64,000 bases of DNA from Paracoccus alcaliphilus (GCF_028553725.1 NZ_CP067125.1:248001-312000), one strand, 5' to 3'. Positions 8,546 through 17,720 are shown, counted from the first letter of the stretch. A program made the numbers and translations. The notes: generated by a model not told the origin, from the sequence alone.

Positions 8546-9774
8546 GGGGCGGTGAAGCCAAGGGCCTGCAAGCCGCGCCGCACCTCGGGCCGCCCCGAGA
8601 CCAGTCGCCACAAAAGGCCCGAGCGGTGGTTCTCCAGCCCGATGACGATGGGTGCCTGATCGATGGCCAGCCGGCTGTCGGCGGCCCAGTCATGCGCCGG
8701 GCTGAAGGCGTCCACAAAGCCCGCGTCGCCCCAGATCCAGTCGCCCAGATCATCATGCATGTGGCGCAGCACCGGCATCGCCTCGTCCGGGGCAAAGGGA
8801 AACGACCCAAGCGCGGCGGAGGGGGTGATGGTGCCGGTATCCTCGGTCGGGGAATGCGCGACATAGCCGTCCGGATCATCGCTGGCGGTCAGACCCCAGA
8901 GATCCGGGCCGTAACCCTTCCAGCCATGCGGGTTGCGCAGACAGTGGTGGCGATTGACCAGCGCATGGGCGCGGGCCTGCACGCCGTAATCGGCATAGTC
9001 GTCGCGCAATCCGCGCGGATCGATGCCCAGAAACGGATATTGCGACAGAAACAGCGGCCCGCCCCAGTCGGGACCAAGCGGTAGCGTCACCGTGCCATAG
9101 CGTTGACCGTTCCGAAAGGCGGGGGCCCGCGCCCAGCTTTGATGATAGGATCGCGCAGGGATCGGGTGGCTGTGCGAACCGGCACCAAGGACAAAGACCG
9201 GCAGGGCCTCGTTCCAGCCCCGGATCGGCAGGGCGTTGGAGGGCCAGGGGCGGTCGGGATGGCGATGCCACATGACCGCGCCGTCATCGCGCAGATGCGC
9301 GGCCCAGTTCACGGCGTCGAACAGCGCCTGAATACGGGCGGCCAGCGACGGCTCTTCGCTGAAATAGACCCCCGCGCCCAGCAGGCCCAGCATCAGAAAG
9401 GCGGTCTCGACCAGATCGCCGCCATCGTCGCCGGGCATGAAGGGCAGCGCCCGGCCGGTGGTGCCATGCAGGAAATGCGGAAACACCCCGTCAAAGCGGT
9501 CGGCGGTTTCCAGAAAGCCCACCAGCCGCTCGGTTCGGTCAAGGATATCGCGCCGGGGCCGCCAGCCGCGCTCCGCCGCCACGATCTGCGCCAGCAGGCC
9601 AAAGCCGGTGCCGCCGGTGCAGACGGTTTCCGCCACGTCATAGCCGAAGGCCCCGCCGCTGCGTTCGCGCGCCATGCCGCTGACAGGATGGCTCCAGTCG
9701 AGGAAATAGAGCGCGGAGGCCTGCGCCACGCGGTCGCGCAGCGCGGCGTCGTCAAGGCCCCTCAGGACAGCCAT
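8533..9774 (-). CDS. Glycoamylase-like protein, GH144-type (endo-beta-1,2-glucanase-like)
   Basis: A protein of about 413 residues of the glycoamylase-like family (PF10091), which includes GH144 endo-beta-1,2-glucanases. Typical blocks are GTGFGLLAQIVAAERGW, GGDLVETAFLMLGLL, GWNEALPVFVLGAGSHSHP, LGIDPRGLRDDYADY, NPHGWKGYGPDLWGLTASDDPDGY and EDTGTITPSAALGSFPFAP. No signal peptide is visible, whereas characterised GH144 enzymes are usually exported. The start overlaps the stop of the GH3 gene upstream on the same strand, indicating an operon. The frame continues upstream without family similarity, so ATG 9774 is preferred. Likely role: cut beta-1,2-glucan or a related glucan into sophoro-oligosaccharides for the GH3 enzyme. 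Precise specificity is inferred. Confidence 0.8.
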   Translation of the reverse strand: MAVLRGLDDAALRDRVAQASALYFLDWSHPVSGMARERSGGAFGYDVAETVCTGGTGFGLLAQIVAAERGWRPRRDILDRTERLVGFLETADRFDGVFPHFLHGTTGRALPFMPGDDGGDLVETAFLMLGLLGAGVYFSEEPSLAARIQALFDAVNWAAHLRDDGAVMWHRHPDRPWPSNALPIRGWNEALPVFVLGAGSHSHPIPARSYHQSWARAPAFRNGQRYGTVTLPLGPDWGGPLFLSQYPFLGIDPRGLRDDYADYGVQARAHALVNRHHCLRNPHGWKGYGPDLWGLTASDDPDGYVAHSPTEDTGTITPSAALGSFPFAPDEAMPVLRHMHDDLGDWIWGDAGFVDAFSPAHDWAADSRLAIDQAPIVIGLENHRSGLLWRLVSGRPEVRRGLQALGFTAPYLA

Positions 9775-12002
9775 GTCAGCTCCAACGTCTGGGTGTCGCG
9801 GCTGTTGGGACCGACATGCAGCCGGATCAGGCCCGGATCGCGCACCCATTCGGCGGCCTCCAGCGAAGGCGCCAGCGGATAGCGGAACTGATCCGCCGTG
9901 ATCGGAAACAAGACCTCGCGGCTTTCCCCCGGGGCCAGCGTGATCTGCGTGAAATCGATCAGCTTGCGGCCCGGCCGGGTGACGCGGGCCACCGGGTCGC
10001 TGGCGTAAAGCTGGACGGTCTCGATCGCCTGACGGGTGCCGGTATTCTGAACCGTGATCCGCAGGGTGACGGTCTGGTCGGCCTCGGCGGTTTCCTGCGA
10101 CAGGCCGGGCGGGTCATAGCGGATCTGACCGAAGCCAAGGCCGAAACCGAAGGGAAAGCGCGGCGCATCGTCGGGCAGGTCCAGCCAGCCGGTCAGGAAC
10201 TTGGCGAAGCGTCCGGGAAAGGGTCGCCCGGTCGGGTCGCTGGCATAGGTCAGCGGCACCTCGCCCGGATGCGCGGGCAGCGACACCGCCAGCCGCCCCG
10301 CAGGTTCCGCTGCGCCAAAGATCAGATCCGCCACGCCTTCGGGGCCTGCCACGCCACCATGCCACGCATAAAGCAGCGCGTCGGCCTGCCCGGCAATGTC
10401 ACCGATGGCCAGCGGTCGTCCGGCAAAGACCACCACCAGCAGCGGCTTGCCCGTCCCGGCCAGCGCCGCGATCAGGCGGCGTTGCGGGGCAGACAGGTCC
10501 GGCGACAGAAGCGACGAGGATTCGCCCGCATGTTCCTTGGCCTCGCCCACCGCCGCGACGATCACATCCGCCGCGCGGGCCGCCGCGACAGCTTCGGCCA
10601 GCAGATCGGATTCGCCGCGGGGATCGCGGGTCACGGTCTGGCCGTGGACATTCAGGCGCTGTTCCAGCCACGGCTCGTCCACGATATTTGCGCCCCATGC
10701 ACATGCCGGGGTCTGGCCGGTCAGCGCGGTCACGGCATCGTTCAGCGTGACGACATCCCCGGCCCGGCCCGAGACCGCCCATGTGCCCAGCATATTCGCC
10801 CGATCCGCTGCGAAGGGACCGATCAGCGCGATCCTCGTCGTGGGCGAAAGCGGCAGCAGCCGGTCATTCTTCAGCAGCACCGCCGATTGCGCGGCGGCCT
10901 GTCGCGCCAGCTTGCGGCCATCGCTGCGCGAAGGCGCCGCCGTGTTGCCCATTCCCCGGAACGGATCGCCCAGCAGCCCCAGCCGGGCCTTGAAGGTCAG
11001 CACACGGCGGCAGGCGTTGTCGATCAGCCCGACGATCCGATGCGCGGGCAGGGACAGCCCGGCCTCGGGGGCGTGCAGCCCGTGGTGGGCCAGTGCGGGC
11101 AATTCGCGCAGATAATCCTCGCCCACCATATCCATGTCCACGCCCGCATGGATCGCCCGCGCCACCGAAACCGCAGCCGGCCCCAGTCCGTGCGACACAA
11201 GTTCCTTCACGCCGGTATAGTCCGACACCACCAGCCCGTCGAAGCCCTGCCGCCCGCGCAGCCAGCCCTGTATCAGCGGACCATTGGCGTGCATCGGCAG
11301 CCTGTTCACGGCGTTGAAGGCCACCATGACGCTGGCCGCGCCTGCCTCCAGCCCGGCGGCGAAAGGCGGCAAATGGGTTTCCAGCAGATCCTCCCATGCC
11401 AGGCTGGCATTGTCGTAATCCCGCCCGCTTTGCGGCGCGCCATAGGCCACGAAATGCTTCAGGCAGGCCGCGACGCGACCCGCCACGCCCGGCCCGGATC
11501 CCTGAAACCCGCGCGTGGCGGCGGCGGCGATGCGCGAGGCCAGCAGGGGGTCTTCGCCCGGACCCTCGGCCATGCGGCCCCAGCGGGCATCGCGGCTGAT
11601 GTCGATCATCGGCGCATAGACCTGATGCAGCCCCTCGGCTGCGGCCTCGGCGGCGGCAAAGGCGGCGGTGTCCTCGATCAGGCGCATGTCCCAGCTGCAA
11701 GCCAGCGCGATGTTCAGCGGAAACACGGTGCGGTGCCCGTGGATCACGTCCTCGGCAAAGAACAGCGGGATGCGCAGTCTCGATCCGGCCAATGCGCGTT
11801 CCTGCATGGCTCGGGCGGTGGCCAGCGATTTGGTGCCGAAGATGGCGCCGACCTGTCCCGCATCCAGCCGCTGCGACAGCGGGGTTGCCTGTTGCGCGCC
11901 GGTCACCAGCCCTTCGCCCGCGGCCAGCAGGTTCAGCTGTCCGATCTTTTCATCCAGCGTCATCCGGGCCATCAGATCCTTGACGACGGCGAGACTGTCC
12001 AT
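9762..12002 (-). CDS. Glycoside hydrolase family 3 beta-glucosidase (BglX-like)
   Basis: A 746-residue enzyme with the full GH3 architecture: N-terminal (beta/alpha)8 barrel with the nucleophile Asp261 in LVVSDYTGV, substrate-binding KHFVAYG and DVIHGHRTVFP, then the GH3-C domain (ALIGPFAADRANMLGTW) and a C-terminal fibronectin-III-like domain (VTLRITVQNTGTRQAIETVQLYASDP). It resembles E. coli BglX, but BglX is periplasmic and this protein has no signal peptide. GH3 enzymes trim glucose from beta-gluco-oligosaccharides including sophorose. It lies between the transporter gene upstream and the GH144-like gene downstream in one minus-strand operon, which suggests sequential hydrolysis of an imported beta-glucan. 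Confidence 0.87.
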   Translation of the reverse strand: MDSLAVVKDLMARMTLDEKIGQLNLLAAGEGLVTGAQQATPLSQRLDAGQVGAIFGTKSLATARAMQERALAGSRLRIPLFFAEDVIHGHRTVFPLNIALACSWDMRLIEDTAAFAAAEAAAEGLHQVYAPMIDISRDARWGRMAEGPGEDPLLASRIAAAATRGFQGSGPGVAGRVAACLKHFVAYGAPQSGRDYDNASLAWEDLLETHLPPFAAGLEAGAASVMVAFNAVNRLPMHANGPLIQGWLRGRQGFDGLVVSDYTGVKELVSHGLGPAAVSVARAIHAGVDMDMVGEDYLRELPALAHHGLHAPEAGLSLPAHRIVGLIDNACRRVLTFKARLGLLGDPFRGMGNTAAPSRSDGRKLARQAAAQSAVLLKNDRLLPLSPTTRIALIGPFAADRANMLGTWAVSGRAGDVVTLNDAVTALTGQTPACAWGANIVDEPWLEQRLNVHGQTVTRDPRGESDLLAEAVAAARAADVIVAAVGEAKEHAGESSSLLSPDLSAPQRRLIAALAGTGKPLLVVVFAGRPLAIGDIAGQADALLYAWHGGVAGPEGVADLIFGAAEPAGRLAVSLPAHPGEVPLTYASDPTGRPFPGRFAKFLTGWLDLPDDAPRFPFGFGLGFGQIRYDPPGLSQETAEADQTVTLRITVQNTGTRQAIETVQLYASDPVARVTRPGRKLIDFTQITLAPGESREVLFPITADQFRYPLAPSLEAAEWVRDPGLIRLHVGPNSRDTQTLELTWLS

Positions 12003-12026
12003 GCGCCTTCCCCAGTGGCTGCGTTC

Positions 12027-13979
12027 CTATTCGGCGGCGTGGCGGAGGGCGTCGGATTCGCCCATAAGGACCGGACGCAACTGCCCGACGCCATTCCGGA
12101 TCTCCAGCACCGAGGAATAGAAGGGCGCGCCGTCGGGGTCAAATGGTGCGGTTTCGCTGTGCAGCACCGCCAGAACCGCAGTCTCGGGCAGGCACTCGCA
12201 CAGCGTCATGTGGAACTCCACGATGGCATCGACATCCAGCGCGGCGGTCGCCTCGTCCAGCAGCAGGATATCGGGTTTGGCCAGCAGGATGCGCGCCAGA
12301 ACCAGACGCTGCTTCTGTCCGCCGGAAAACACGTCGCGCCAGTTCTTGCCTTGATAGAGGTCATCGCCAAGGCAATGGACGAACCCGCCCAGCCCGACCC
12401 GCGACAGGGCCGAGGCGGCGGCGATGTCGGAATGCTGCTCGGGGTGGTCGGGATAGGTCACCAGCGCCTTCAGCGACAGGCGGTCGGGCACGTCGGGCTC
12501 CTGCCCGGCAAAGAAAAGCCGCGCCCCCTGCCGCATTGCGACCTGTCCTTCGCCATAGGGCCAGATCCCGGCCACGGCCTTCAGAAGGCTGCTTTTGCCG
12601 CAGCCATTCTGGCCGTTCAGATAGATCCGGTCGCCGGGATACAGCCGCAGTCGCGGCACCGTCACGAAGGCGGCGGTGTCATGGCCGCGATGATGCAGGT
12701 GCAGATCCTCCAGCGCCAGCACCGGCCCCTTTGGGCTGCGGATGCGCCGGAACCGGCTGATCCCGGTTTCGGCATAGAATTCCTGGCGTTCCCGCACCCT
12801 CTCGATGGCGCGGGCCAGTTCGGTCAGGCGGGCGGCATTGGCGCGCAGCGTGGCGATCGCGGGCATCACGTTGATGAACCACGACACATCGCCGATCAGC
12901 TCTGCCGTCAGTTCGCTGCTGGCCACGAAATCGCGGAAATTCAGGTTTCCCGCCATATAGGCCGGCAGCGCGGGCAGATAGGCCAGCAGGCGCGAGGACA
13001 GGAAGTTATACAGGCTGTTGAACAGCATCATCCCGGCGGCCAGCCAGTTCTGCTTGCCCCATGTCTGGTCCAGATCGGTGTAAAGCCGCTCGTTGATCCG
13101 GCTTTGCGCGCGCTCGCCGCGACCCGCGGCCAGTTGCGCGACCCGGTTCAGCATGATGCCCCATTCGCCACGCCATGCCCCATCGCGGCGCTGCCGCTGG
13201 ATGCTCAGCCGTTCGATGATGCGGCCCAGTTTCCACGCCACGAAGGTGATGGTGGGGACATAGATCACGATCAGCGTCAGACACAGCAGCGCCGTGCCAT
13301 ATTCGCCCGGCACCAGATCGACATGCCCGGTGCCGACCCAGCGTTCCAGCGTGCTGTTCGCCTGCGCCCCCCAGCGGTCCAGAAACGGCACCGTCTGGCT
13401 GCGTTCCAGCAGGGCCGAGAACACGAAATAGATCGAGGTGACCGCCCCCCACAGCCCCATCGCCAGCCCGATGATCCCGCCATAAAGGCTGGCAGAGCTT
13501 TCATCCACCCGCTGGTCGATGGCATCGGGCATCCGCGAGCTGTCCCCCGTTGCCGAGCGGTCGCTCATCAGGTCCAGCGCAACGCGCTCATCGGACAGGA
13601 TCGCATCGTTGAACTGACCGACCAGCCAGCCCCGCGCCCGGCGATGCAGCGTGGCCGAGATGAAATGCCGCAACGCCACCCCGGTGGAACGGCTGAGGAA
13701 GATGGCCAGATAGGCCGAGGCCGCCAGCAGGACGGTGCGTCCGGGATTGATCCCGGCATCTGCGCCATGGAAATTCGCCAGCGAGGCCAGAAAGTCGGCA
13801 CTGGCAAGGGCGACCCAGACGCTGGCCTTGCTGAGCAGCGTGGTCATCGCAAGGATGATCACGGTCAGCAGCCATGCCTCTCGCCAGCGTTCCGACGCCC
13901 AATAGCCGGTCAGAAGCCCCCAGAACCCACTCAGTCGTTTCAACCGCGCTGCCTCACTGATGCCGGGACGCAGCCACAC
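12027..13979 (-). CDS. SbmA/BacA-YddA type ABC transporter, fused membrane and ATPase domains
   Basis: A 650-residue half-transporter. The N-terminal 350 residues form an ABC_membrane_2-type domain with about six helices (WLLTVIILAMTTLLSK, TVLLAASAYLAIFLSR and others). The C-terminal ATPase has Walker A GQNGCGKSS, signature FSGGQKQR and Walker B ILLLDEAT. This layout matches YddA/Rv1819c-like members of ABC subfamily D, relatives of the SbmA/BacA importers of peptides, bleomycin or cobalamin; eukaryotic relatives move very long acyl groups. The start is a GTG with GGGAG close upstream. It is the first gene of an operon with GH3 and GH144-like enzymes, so an oligosaccharide cargo is suspected, which would be unusual for this subfamily. 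A promoter with an operator-like palindrome lies upstream. Confidence 0.82.
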   Translation of the reverse strand: MWLRPGISEAARLKRLSGFWGLLTGYWASERWREAWLLTVIILAMTTLLSKASVWVALASADFLASLANFHGADAGINPGRTVLLAASAYLAIFLSRSTGVALRHFISATLHRRARGWLVGQFNDAILSDERVALDLMSDRSATGDSSRMPDAIDQRVDESSASLYGGIIGLAMGLWGAVTSIYFVFSALLERSQTVPFLDRWGAQANSTLERWVGTGHVDLVPGEYGTALLCLTLIVIYVPTITFVAWKLGRIIERLSIQRQRRDGAWRGEWGIMLNRVAQLAAGRGERAQSRINERLYTDLDQTWGKQNWLAAGMMLFNSLYNFLSSRLLAYLPALPAYMAGNLNFRDFVASSELTAELIGDVSWFINVMPAIATLRANAARLTELARAIERVRERQEFYAETGISRFRRIRSPKGPVLALEDLHLHHRGHDTAAFVTVPRLRLYPGDRIYLNGQNGCGKSSLLKAVAGIWPYGEGQVAMRQGARLFFAGQEPDVPDRLSLKALVTYPDHPEQHSDIAAASALSRVGLGGFVHCLGDDLYQGKNWRDVFSGGQKQRLVLARILLAKPDILLLDEATAALDVDAIVEFHMTLCECLPETAVLAVLHSETAPFDPDGAPFYSSVLEIRNGVGQLRPVLMGESDALRHAAE

Positions 13980-14087
13980 GCTCCCACAGCAACGCGAGGT
14001 CGCCTGCGGGCCGGGTCCGGCACATTTTCGTCATTATTTGCGGCCGCTCTGCTTGTTGTTTGTGCTTTGCGACCAATCTGCCAGCAA

Positions 14088-14122
14088 AGTATAGCAAACC
14101 GACCCATAGGCGGTAAACCGCC
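14088..14122 (-). promoter_or_regulatory. Candidate promoter with palindromic operator upstream of the glucan operon
   Basis: On the minus strand a -10-like TATACT (14088-14093) is 18 bp from a -35-like TTTACC (14112-14117). The -35 lies inside the perfect inverted repeat GGCGGTTTACCGCC (14109-14122, 6-bp arms, 2-bp centre). A repressor bound there would block transcription of the ABC-GH3-GH144 operon. No regulator gene adjoins it, so the cognate factor is unknown. Confidence 0.4.
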
Positions 14123-14497
14123 GATTTGTATATGACGGTTGAATTAATGGGCAGGTGGGCAGGATTCACGATTCGTCCATCTCACTCAGCGGCAATCCAG
14201 ATACCGCTGCCCGTCAGGTGGACTGTTTCCCGAAGGTCGCCAGGGGCGCGCATGAGGGGCAGGGCGCCTGCCGGGGCAAGGGCGTAATCGGTTTAGAAGG
14301 CTGGACAAATGGTGCCCTCGTCAGCACCGGTTCATAAGACGCTGGCGGAAACACCAGGCGAGCGCGGCGTTTTCATGAACAGGTCACGCTTGCGGCCCGA
14401 GGGGGCAAAGCTGTTGCTCATTCGCCCCAGTGGCACAGTTTTATCGCGCAAATCGCCGGATGGATGTGCTGCCACGACATCTTGTCGCCCGGCGGTC

Positions 14498-14590
14498 AGG
14501 CCAGCCCCAACGTATCCCTGACCCCGGCTCTGTCCAGCATCGGGTCCAGTCGGGCCAGATCGCGCGATCCAGATTCAGTGGTGGTCATGA
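14498..14590 (-). CDS. Possible 30-residue small protein or gene remnant
   Basis: A short frame directly downstream of the emrA-like gene on the same strand, beginning about ten bases after its stop and ending GVRDTLGLA. It is in the right place to be a last operon gene and shows a codon pattern like its neighbours (frequent CTG, GCC, CGC). No ribosome site is evident and no family is recognised. It could equally be the N-terminal stub of a deleted gene. Confidence is low. Confidence 0.2.
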
Positions 14591-14599
14591 CGCGCCCGG

Positions 14600-15649
14600 T
14601 CAGCCGTGGCGGGGCGCGCTGTCGGTATCCACCCGGACGATGACCGACATGCCGGGGCGCAGATATTGGGCCATGTCCTGATCCGGGTCGATCGAGATCC
14701 GCACCGGAAGACGCTGTGCGATCTTGGTGAAATTGCCGCTGGTATTGGTGCCCGACAGCAGGCTGTATTCCGATGCCGTCGCCGGAGAGAAGGACTCGAC
14801 CCTGCCGGTAAAGGCGCGGTGACGCATGGCATCGACGGTGAAATGCACCACCTCGCCGGGTTCAAGTCCCTTGAGACTGGTCTCCATGAAATTCGCGATG
14901 ATCCAGACATCCTGACCGACCAGCGCGGCCATGGCGGTTCCCGGTGTCACATATTGCCCGACGCGCACGCTGATCTGACCCAGTTCGCCATCGGCGGGCG
15001 CACGGATCACCGCGTTGTCCAGCTCGATCCGGGCCAGCTCGACGGCGGCTTTGGCGCTGGCGATATCGGCGTTTCGCGATTGCAGGGCGACGCGGGCCGA
15101 TCTGACGGCTTCGTGCTGCACATCCAGTTGCGCCTGCGCCTGCGTGACGGCGGCCTCGGCCTGTTGCAGGGACATCTCGGACTGATCGGCCGAGGATTGA
15201 GAGGCCACGCCACGGGTCCGCAGCGCCTCGGACCTGTCCCGGCTGGTCCGGGCCAAAACCAGCGCCGAGCGCGCGGCCTCGACCCCGGCCAGATCGGCCT
15301 GCACCACCGCTTCGGCCGAGGCGACATTCTGCGTGGCGACCTGCAAGGCGGCGCGGGCGGCGGCCAGCTGGGCCTCGGCCTGCGCCAGCTTTTGTTTCGG
15401 GATGCGGTCGTCGATACGGGCGATCACATCGCCTTCCGCGACGCTTTGGAAATCGTCCACCTCGACCGAGCTGACATAGCCCGCGACCTGAGGCGAAATC
15501 ATGGTGATCCTGCCCCGGATATAGGCGTTCTCGGTCGTCGGCTGCGAGGCTGAGAAGGGCGGCAGGTGCCATGCGAAAAGCAGCAGCAGGACACCGGCCA
15601 GACCGATGATGAGGGCGATTGCGGTGGGAAGGATGTTTTCTTTTTTCAT
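14600..15649 (-). CDS. HlyD/EmrA-type membrane fusion protein
   Basis: A 349-residue periplasmic adaptor for drug or organic-compound efflux. One N-terminal membrane anchor (TAIALIIGLAGVLLLLFAW) precedes the first lipoyl half (GRITMISPQVAGYVSSVEVDDFQSVAEGDVIARID), then a long alanine-rich alpha-helical hairpin (about residues 85-200), the second lipoyl half (IRAPADGELGQISVRVGQYVTPG) and a beta-barrel region. It overlaps the stop of the MFS gene by a few bases, giving the usual EmrB-EmrA pair; an outer-membrane factor must come from elsewhere. The MarR gene in front probably controls it. Confidence 0.87.
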   Translation of the reverse strand: MKKENILPTAIALIIGLAGVLLLLFAWHLPPFSASQPTTENAYIRGRITMISPQVAGYVSSVEVDDFQSVAEGDVIARIDDRIPKQKLAQAEAQLAAARAALQVATQNVASAEAVVQADLAGVEAARSALVLARTSRDRSEALRTRGVASQSSADQSEMSLQQAEAAVTQAQAQLDVQHEAVRSARVALQSRNADIASAKAAVELARIELDNAVIRAPADGELGQISVRVGQYVTPGTAMAALVGQDVWIIANFMETSLKGLEPGEVVHFTVDAMRHRAFTGRVESFSPATASEYSLLSGTNTSGNFTKIAQRLPVRISIDPDQDMAQYLRPGMSVIVRVDTDSAPRHG

Positions 15650-17274
15650 GATTTTACGTCCGAAGAATACGTCTGCGCAGGCGTCATCCGCGCCGCCATC
15701 CGGTCGCGGGCCACATGCAGCGACAGTGCCGCTGCCGCAAGAACCGCGATCAGCGCGGTCAGCAGATAGGCGTCGTTATAGGCCATGACATAGGCCTGAC
15801 TGGTTGCATCCTGCGCGATCAGCGACGCCGCCTGCGCATTGCGGGCCGCGATGTCGCCGATCTGCGGCGCCAGTCCTGCCGCCCGGGCGGCGATGCTCTG
15901 GGTGCTGAGGGTGTCGGTGGCCGAGACCTGCTCGATCAGGGTCTGGTAATGCGCGGCCTGACGGTGGTTGATGAAGCTGGTGAAGGCACCCGATCCGATC
16001 ACGCCGCCCAGGGCTTGCGTGGCGATGAACACGATCACGAAGGACAGCAGGTATTGCGGACCTTTCGCCAGCGCCGAGATCAGCCCCGCCATCATCGCAG
16101 GCGGCATGAACAGCATCCCGGCAAAGCCGATCAGCGCCTGACTGACCACCATCTGCGCCGGGCGCGTGTCGATGGTGGCCTGACTGTCCATGAACGCGCC
16201 GGTTGCGATCAGCATCAGCGCGATGAAATGGAACGCCGGCACCCGCTGCGGCCTGATCCACGCCACGCAGGCCAGCCCGCCCAGAACGCTGGCCAGCGTG
16301 ATGATCGCGAACAGCCCGGTCATCTGCGAAGGGGCGATGCCCAGCACCTGAAACATCCGCGGCGCGCCGGTGCTTTGTTCCGACAGGATCAGCCGGAACA
16401 GGAACAGTGTCGCCGTCAGGTGCAGGATGGCCGGACTGGCAAGCCAGCGGATGTCCAGCAGGGGGGTGGCGCGGTTCAGCTCTATCGCGACGGTGATCGC
16501 CAGCGCCCCTGTTGAGGCCGCCATCAGCGTGCCGATCCATGCGGCGTCGCCCCAGTAATGGATCGGTCCCATGACAAAGCCGATGGTGATGCCCGAGAAC
16601 CCGAAGGCGATCAGCGCAAAGCTGAGGAAATCCAGCGGCTGGATCACCTTCATATGCGGCACTGGCCGCAGCGGCAGCCGGAAGACCAGCATCAGCGACA
16701 CCATCGCCATGCCAAGCGCCGTCAGATGTATCCATGTCAGGCCACCATCGCCGATCAGTGCCGGCGACACGACCCGCGCCAGCGTCGGCCCCGCCATCAA
16801 CACGGCCATCGCCATCGGCAGTCCCAGCCGCATCTTCCACTGCGGCGACAAGGGCTCCAGCATGTACATGAAGGCCAATGTGGACAGCGGCGCGGCCGCC
16901 GCGCCGGACAGGACCTGCACCACCACTGCCGAGCGGAAATCGCTGATCCAGACCGAGGCGAAGGCCACCGCGACATAGGCGACGATTCCGATTTCGGCAA
17001 AGCGGCGCAGACCGAACTGGGTGCGGATCTTGATCAGCATCAGCGGCAATGAGGCGCGCGGGATCATATAGGCCGCCATCAGCCAGCTTGCCTGCGTCGT
17101 CGTGATCCCCAGATCGCCTGCAATCTGGGGAATGTTGGTCGAAACAAAGCCCTGACCCAGACCCTGCGACAAGGCCAGCACGACCGCCGCACCCATATAG
17201 GCCAGCGCCGCAGGGACGGGCAAAGGCGGATGGGAAACGGGCGTCGCCGGGGGATTTGCCGCTGTATCGCTCAT
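15646..17274 (-). CDS. DHA2-family MFS efflux transporter (EmrB-like)
   Basis: A 542-residue inner-membrane proton antiporter with about 14 hydrophobic segments, the length and topology of the DHA2 (14-TM) branch. Near the N-terminus GFVSTNIPQIAGDLGITTTQASWLMAAYMI corresponds to motif D1 and the following loop of EmrB-type pumps. A periplasmic loop between the last helices (QTLIEQVSATDTLSTQ to AASLIAQDATSQAYVM) is characteristic for pumps that pair with an adaptor. It overlaps both neighbours by 4 bases, so marR-like, emrB-like and emrA-like genes form one operon. Likely role: extrusion of toxic organic acids or drugs into the adaptor channel; the substrate is unknown. Confidence 0.88.
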   Translation of the reverse strand: MSDTAANPPATPVSHPPLPVPAALAYMGAAVVLALSQGLGQGFVSTNIPQIAGDLGITTTQASWLMAAYMIPRASLPLMLIKIRTQFGLRRFAEIGIVAYVAVAFASVWISDFRSAVVVQVLSGAAAAPLSTLAFMYMLEPLSPQWKMRLGLPMAMAVLMAGPTLARVVSPALIGDGGLTWIHLTALGMAMVSLMLVFRLPLRPVPHMKVIQPLDFLSFALIAFGFSGITIGFVMGPIHYWGDAAWIGTLMAASTGALAITVAIELNRATPLLDIRWLASPAILHLTATLFLFRLILSEQSTGAPRMFQVLGIAPSQMTGLFAIITLASVLGGLACVAWIRPQRVPAFHFIALMLIATGAFMDSQATIDTRPAQMVVSQALIGFAGMLFMPPAMMAGLISALAKGPQYLLSFVIVFIATQALGGVIGSGAFTSFINHRQAAHYQTLIEQVSATDTLSTQSIAARAAGLAPQIGDIAARNAQAASLIAQDATSQAYVMAYNDAYLLTALIAVLAAAALSLHVARDRMAARMTPAQTYSSDVKS

Positions 17275-17699
17275 TGCCGGGACAGCTTCTTGACGTTGTC
17301 CAGCAGCCGCTCCAGCACCTGCGCGGTATTGGCCAGCTCCGCCTCGCTCAACCCGTCGATCAGGTCGGCCCGGACGCGGCGGGTGAACTCGACGATATCC
17401 GAATTGCGGGCGCGGTCGGTCAGGAAAAGGGCGTTCTTGCGGGCATCGCCTTCCAGCGGGCGCCGCTCGATAAAGCCGCCCTGTTCCAGCGCGTCCAGTT
17501 GCCGTTTCAGCGTCGGTGCCTCGATCTCCAGCTTTGCGGCAAGCGCGGCCTGGGTCGCCCCCTCCATCTGCACCAGCGTCGTCAATGCGCGGGCGCGGGA
17601 CATGGTCAGACCCACGGCTTCGGCCCGCGCATCATAATTGCGGCGAAGCTCGCGCATCAGCTGCAACAGCACTTCGAGAACGCGGGTATTCTGCGGCAT
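17271..17699 (-). CDS. MarR family transcriptional regulator
   Basis: A 142-residue DNA-binding protein with the MarR winged helix: LTTLVQMEGATQAALAAKLEIEAPTLKRQLDALEQGGFIERRPLEGDARKNALFLTDRA contains the HTH (about 55-80) and the D-x-R-k wing. MarR repressors bind palindromes in their own promoters and release them when a phenolic or lipophilic ligand binds. It is the first gene of the efflux operon, and a duplicated palindrome lies 21 to 56 bp upstream of its start, so autorepression and ligand-induced efflux are likely. The ligand is unknown. Confidence 0.88.
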   Translation of the reverse strand: MPQNTRVLEVLLQLMRELRRNYDARAEAVGLTMSRARALTTLVQMEGATQAALAAKLEIEAPTLKRQLDALEQGGFIERRPLEGDARKNALFLTDRARNSDIVEFTRRVRADLIDGLSEAELANTAQVLERLLDNVKKLSRQ

Positions 17700-17720
17700 G
17701 ACACGCCCCTTGAAGAATAG

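Larger units (their letters stand above)
13980..14599. other. Intergenic region of about 620 bp between the glucan operon and emrA-like gene
   Basis: No convincing gene is seen. The right part (14498-14590) holds a 30-codon minus-strand frame starting MTTTESGSRDLARLDPML, just 3' of the HlyD-family gene; its composition looks like coding DNA, so it may be a truncated gene or a very small protein. Short plus-strand frames at 14155-14521 match no family I recognise. The left part holds the candidate promoter and operator of the glucan operon. The stretch may be eroded former coding sequence. Confidence 0.5.

Noticed and set aside
9816..14135. A very long open frame on the plus strand (over 1400 codons) antisense to the GH3 and ABC transporter genes
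   Set aside because: It mirrors the codon bias of GC-rich genes on the other strand, is rich in Arg, Gln, His and Gly without domain motifs, and the minus-strand frames hold complete GH3 and ABC motifs.
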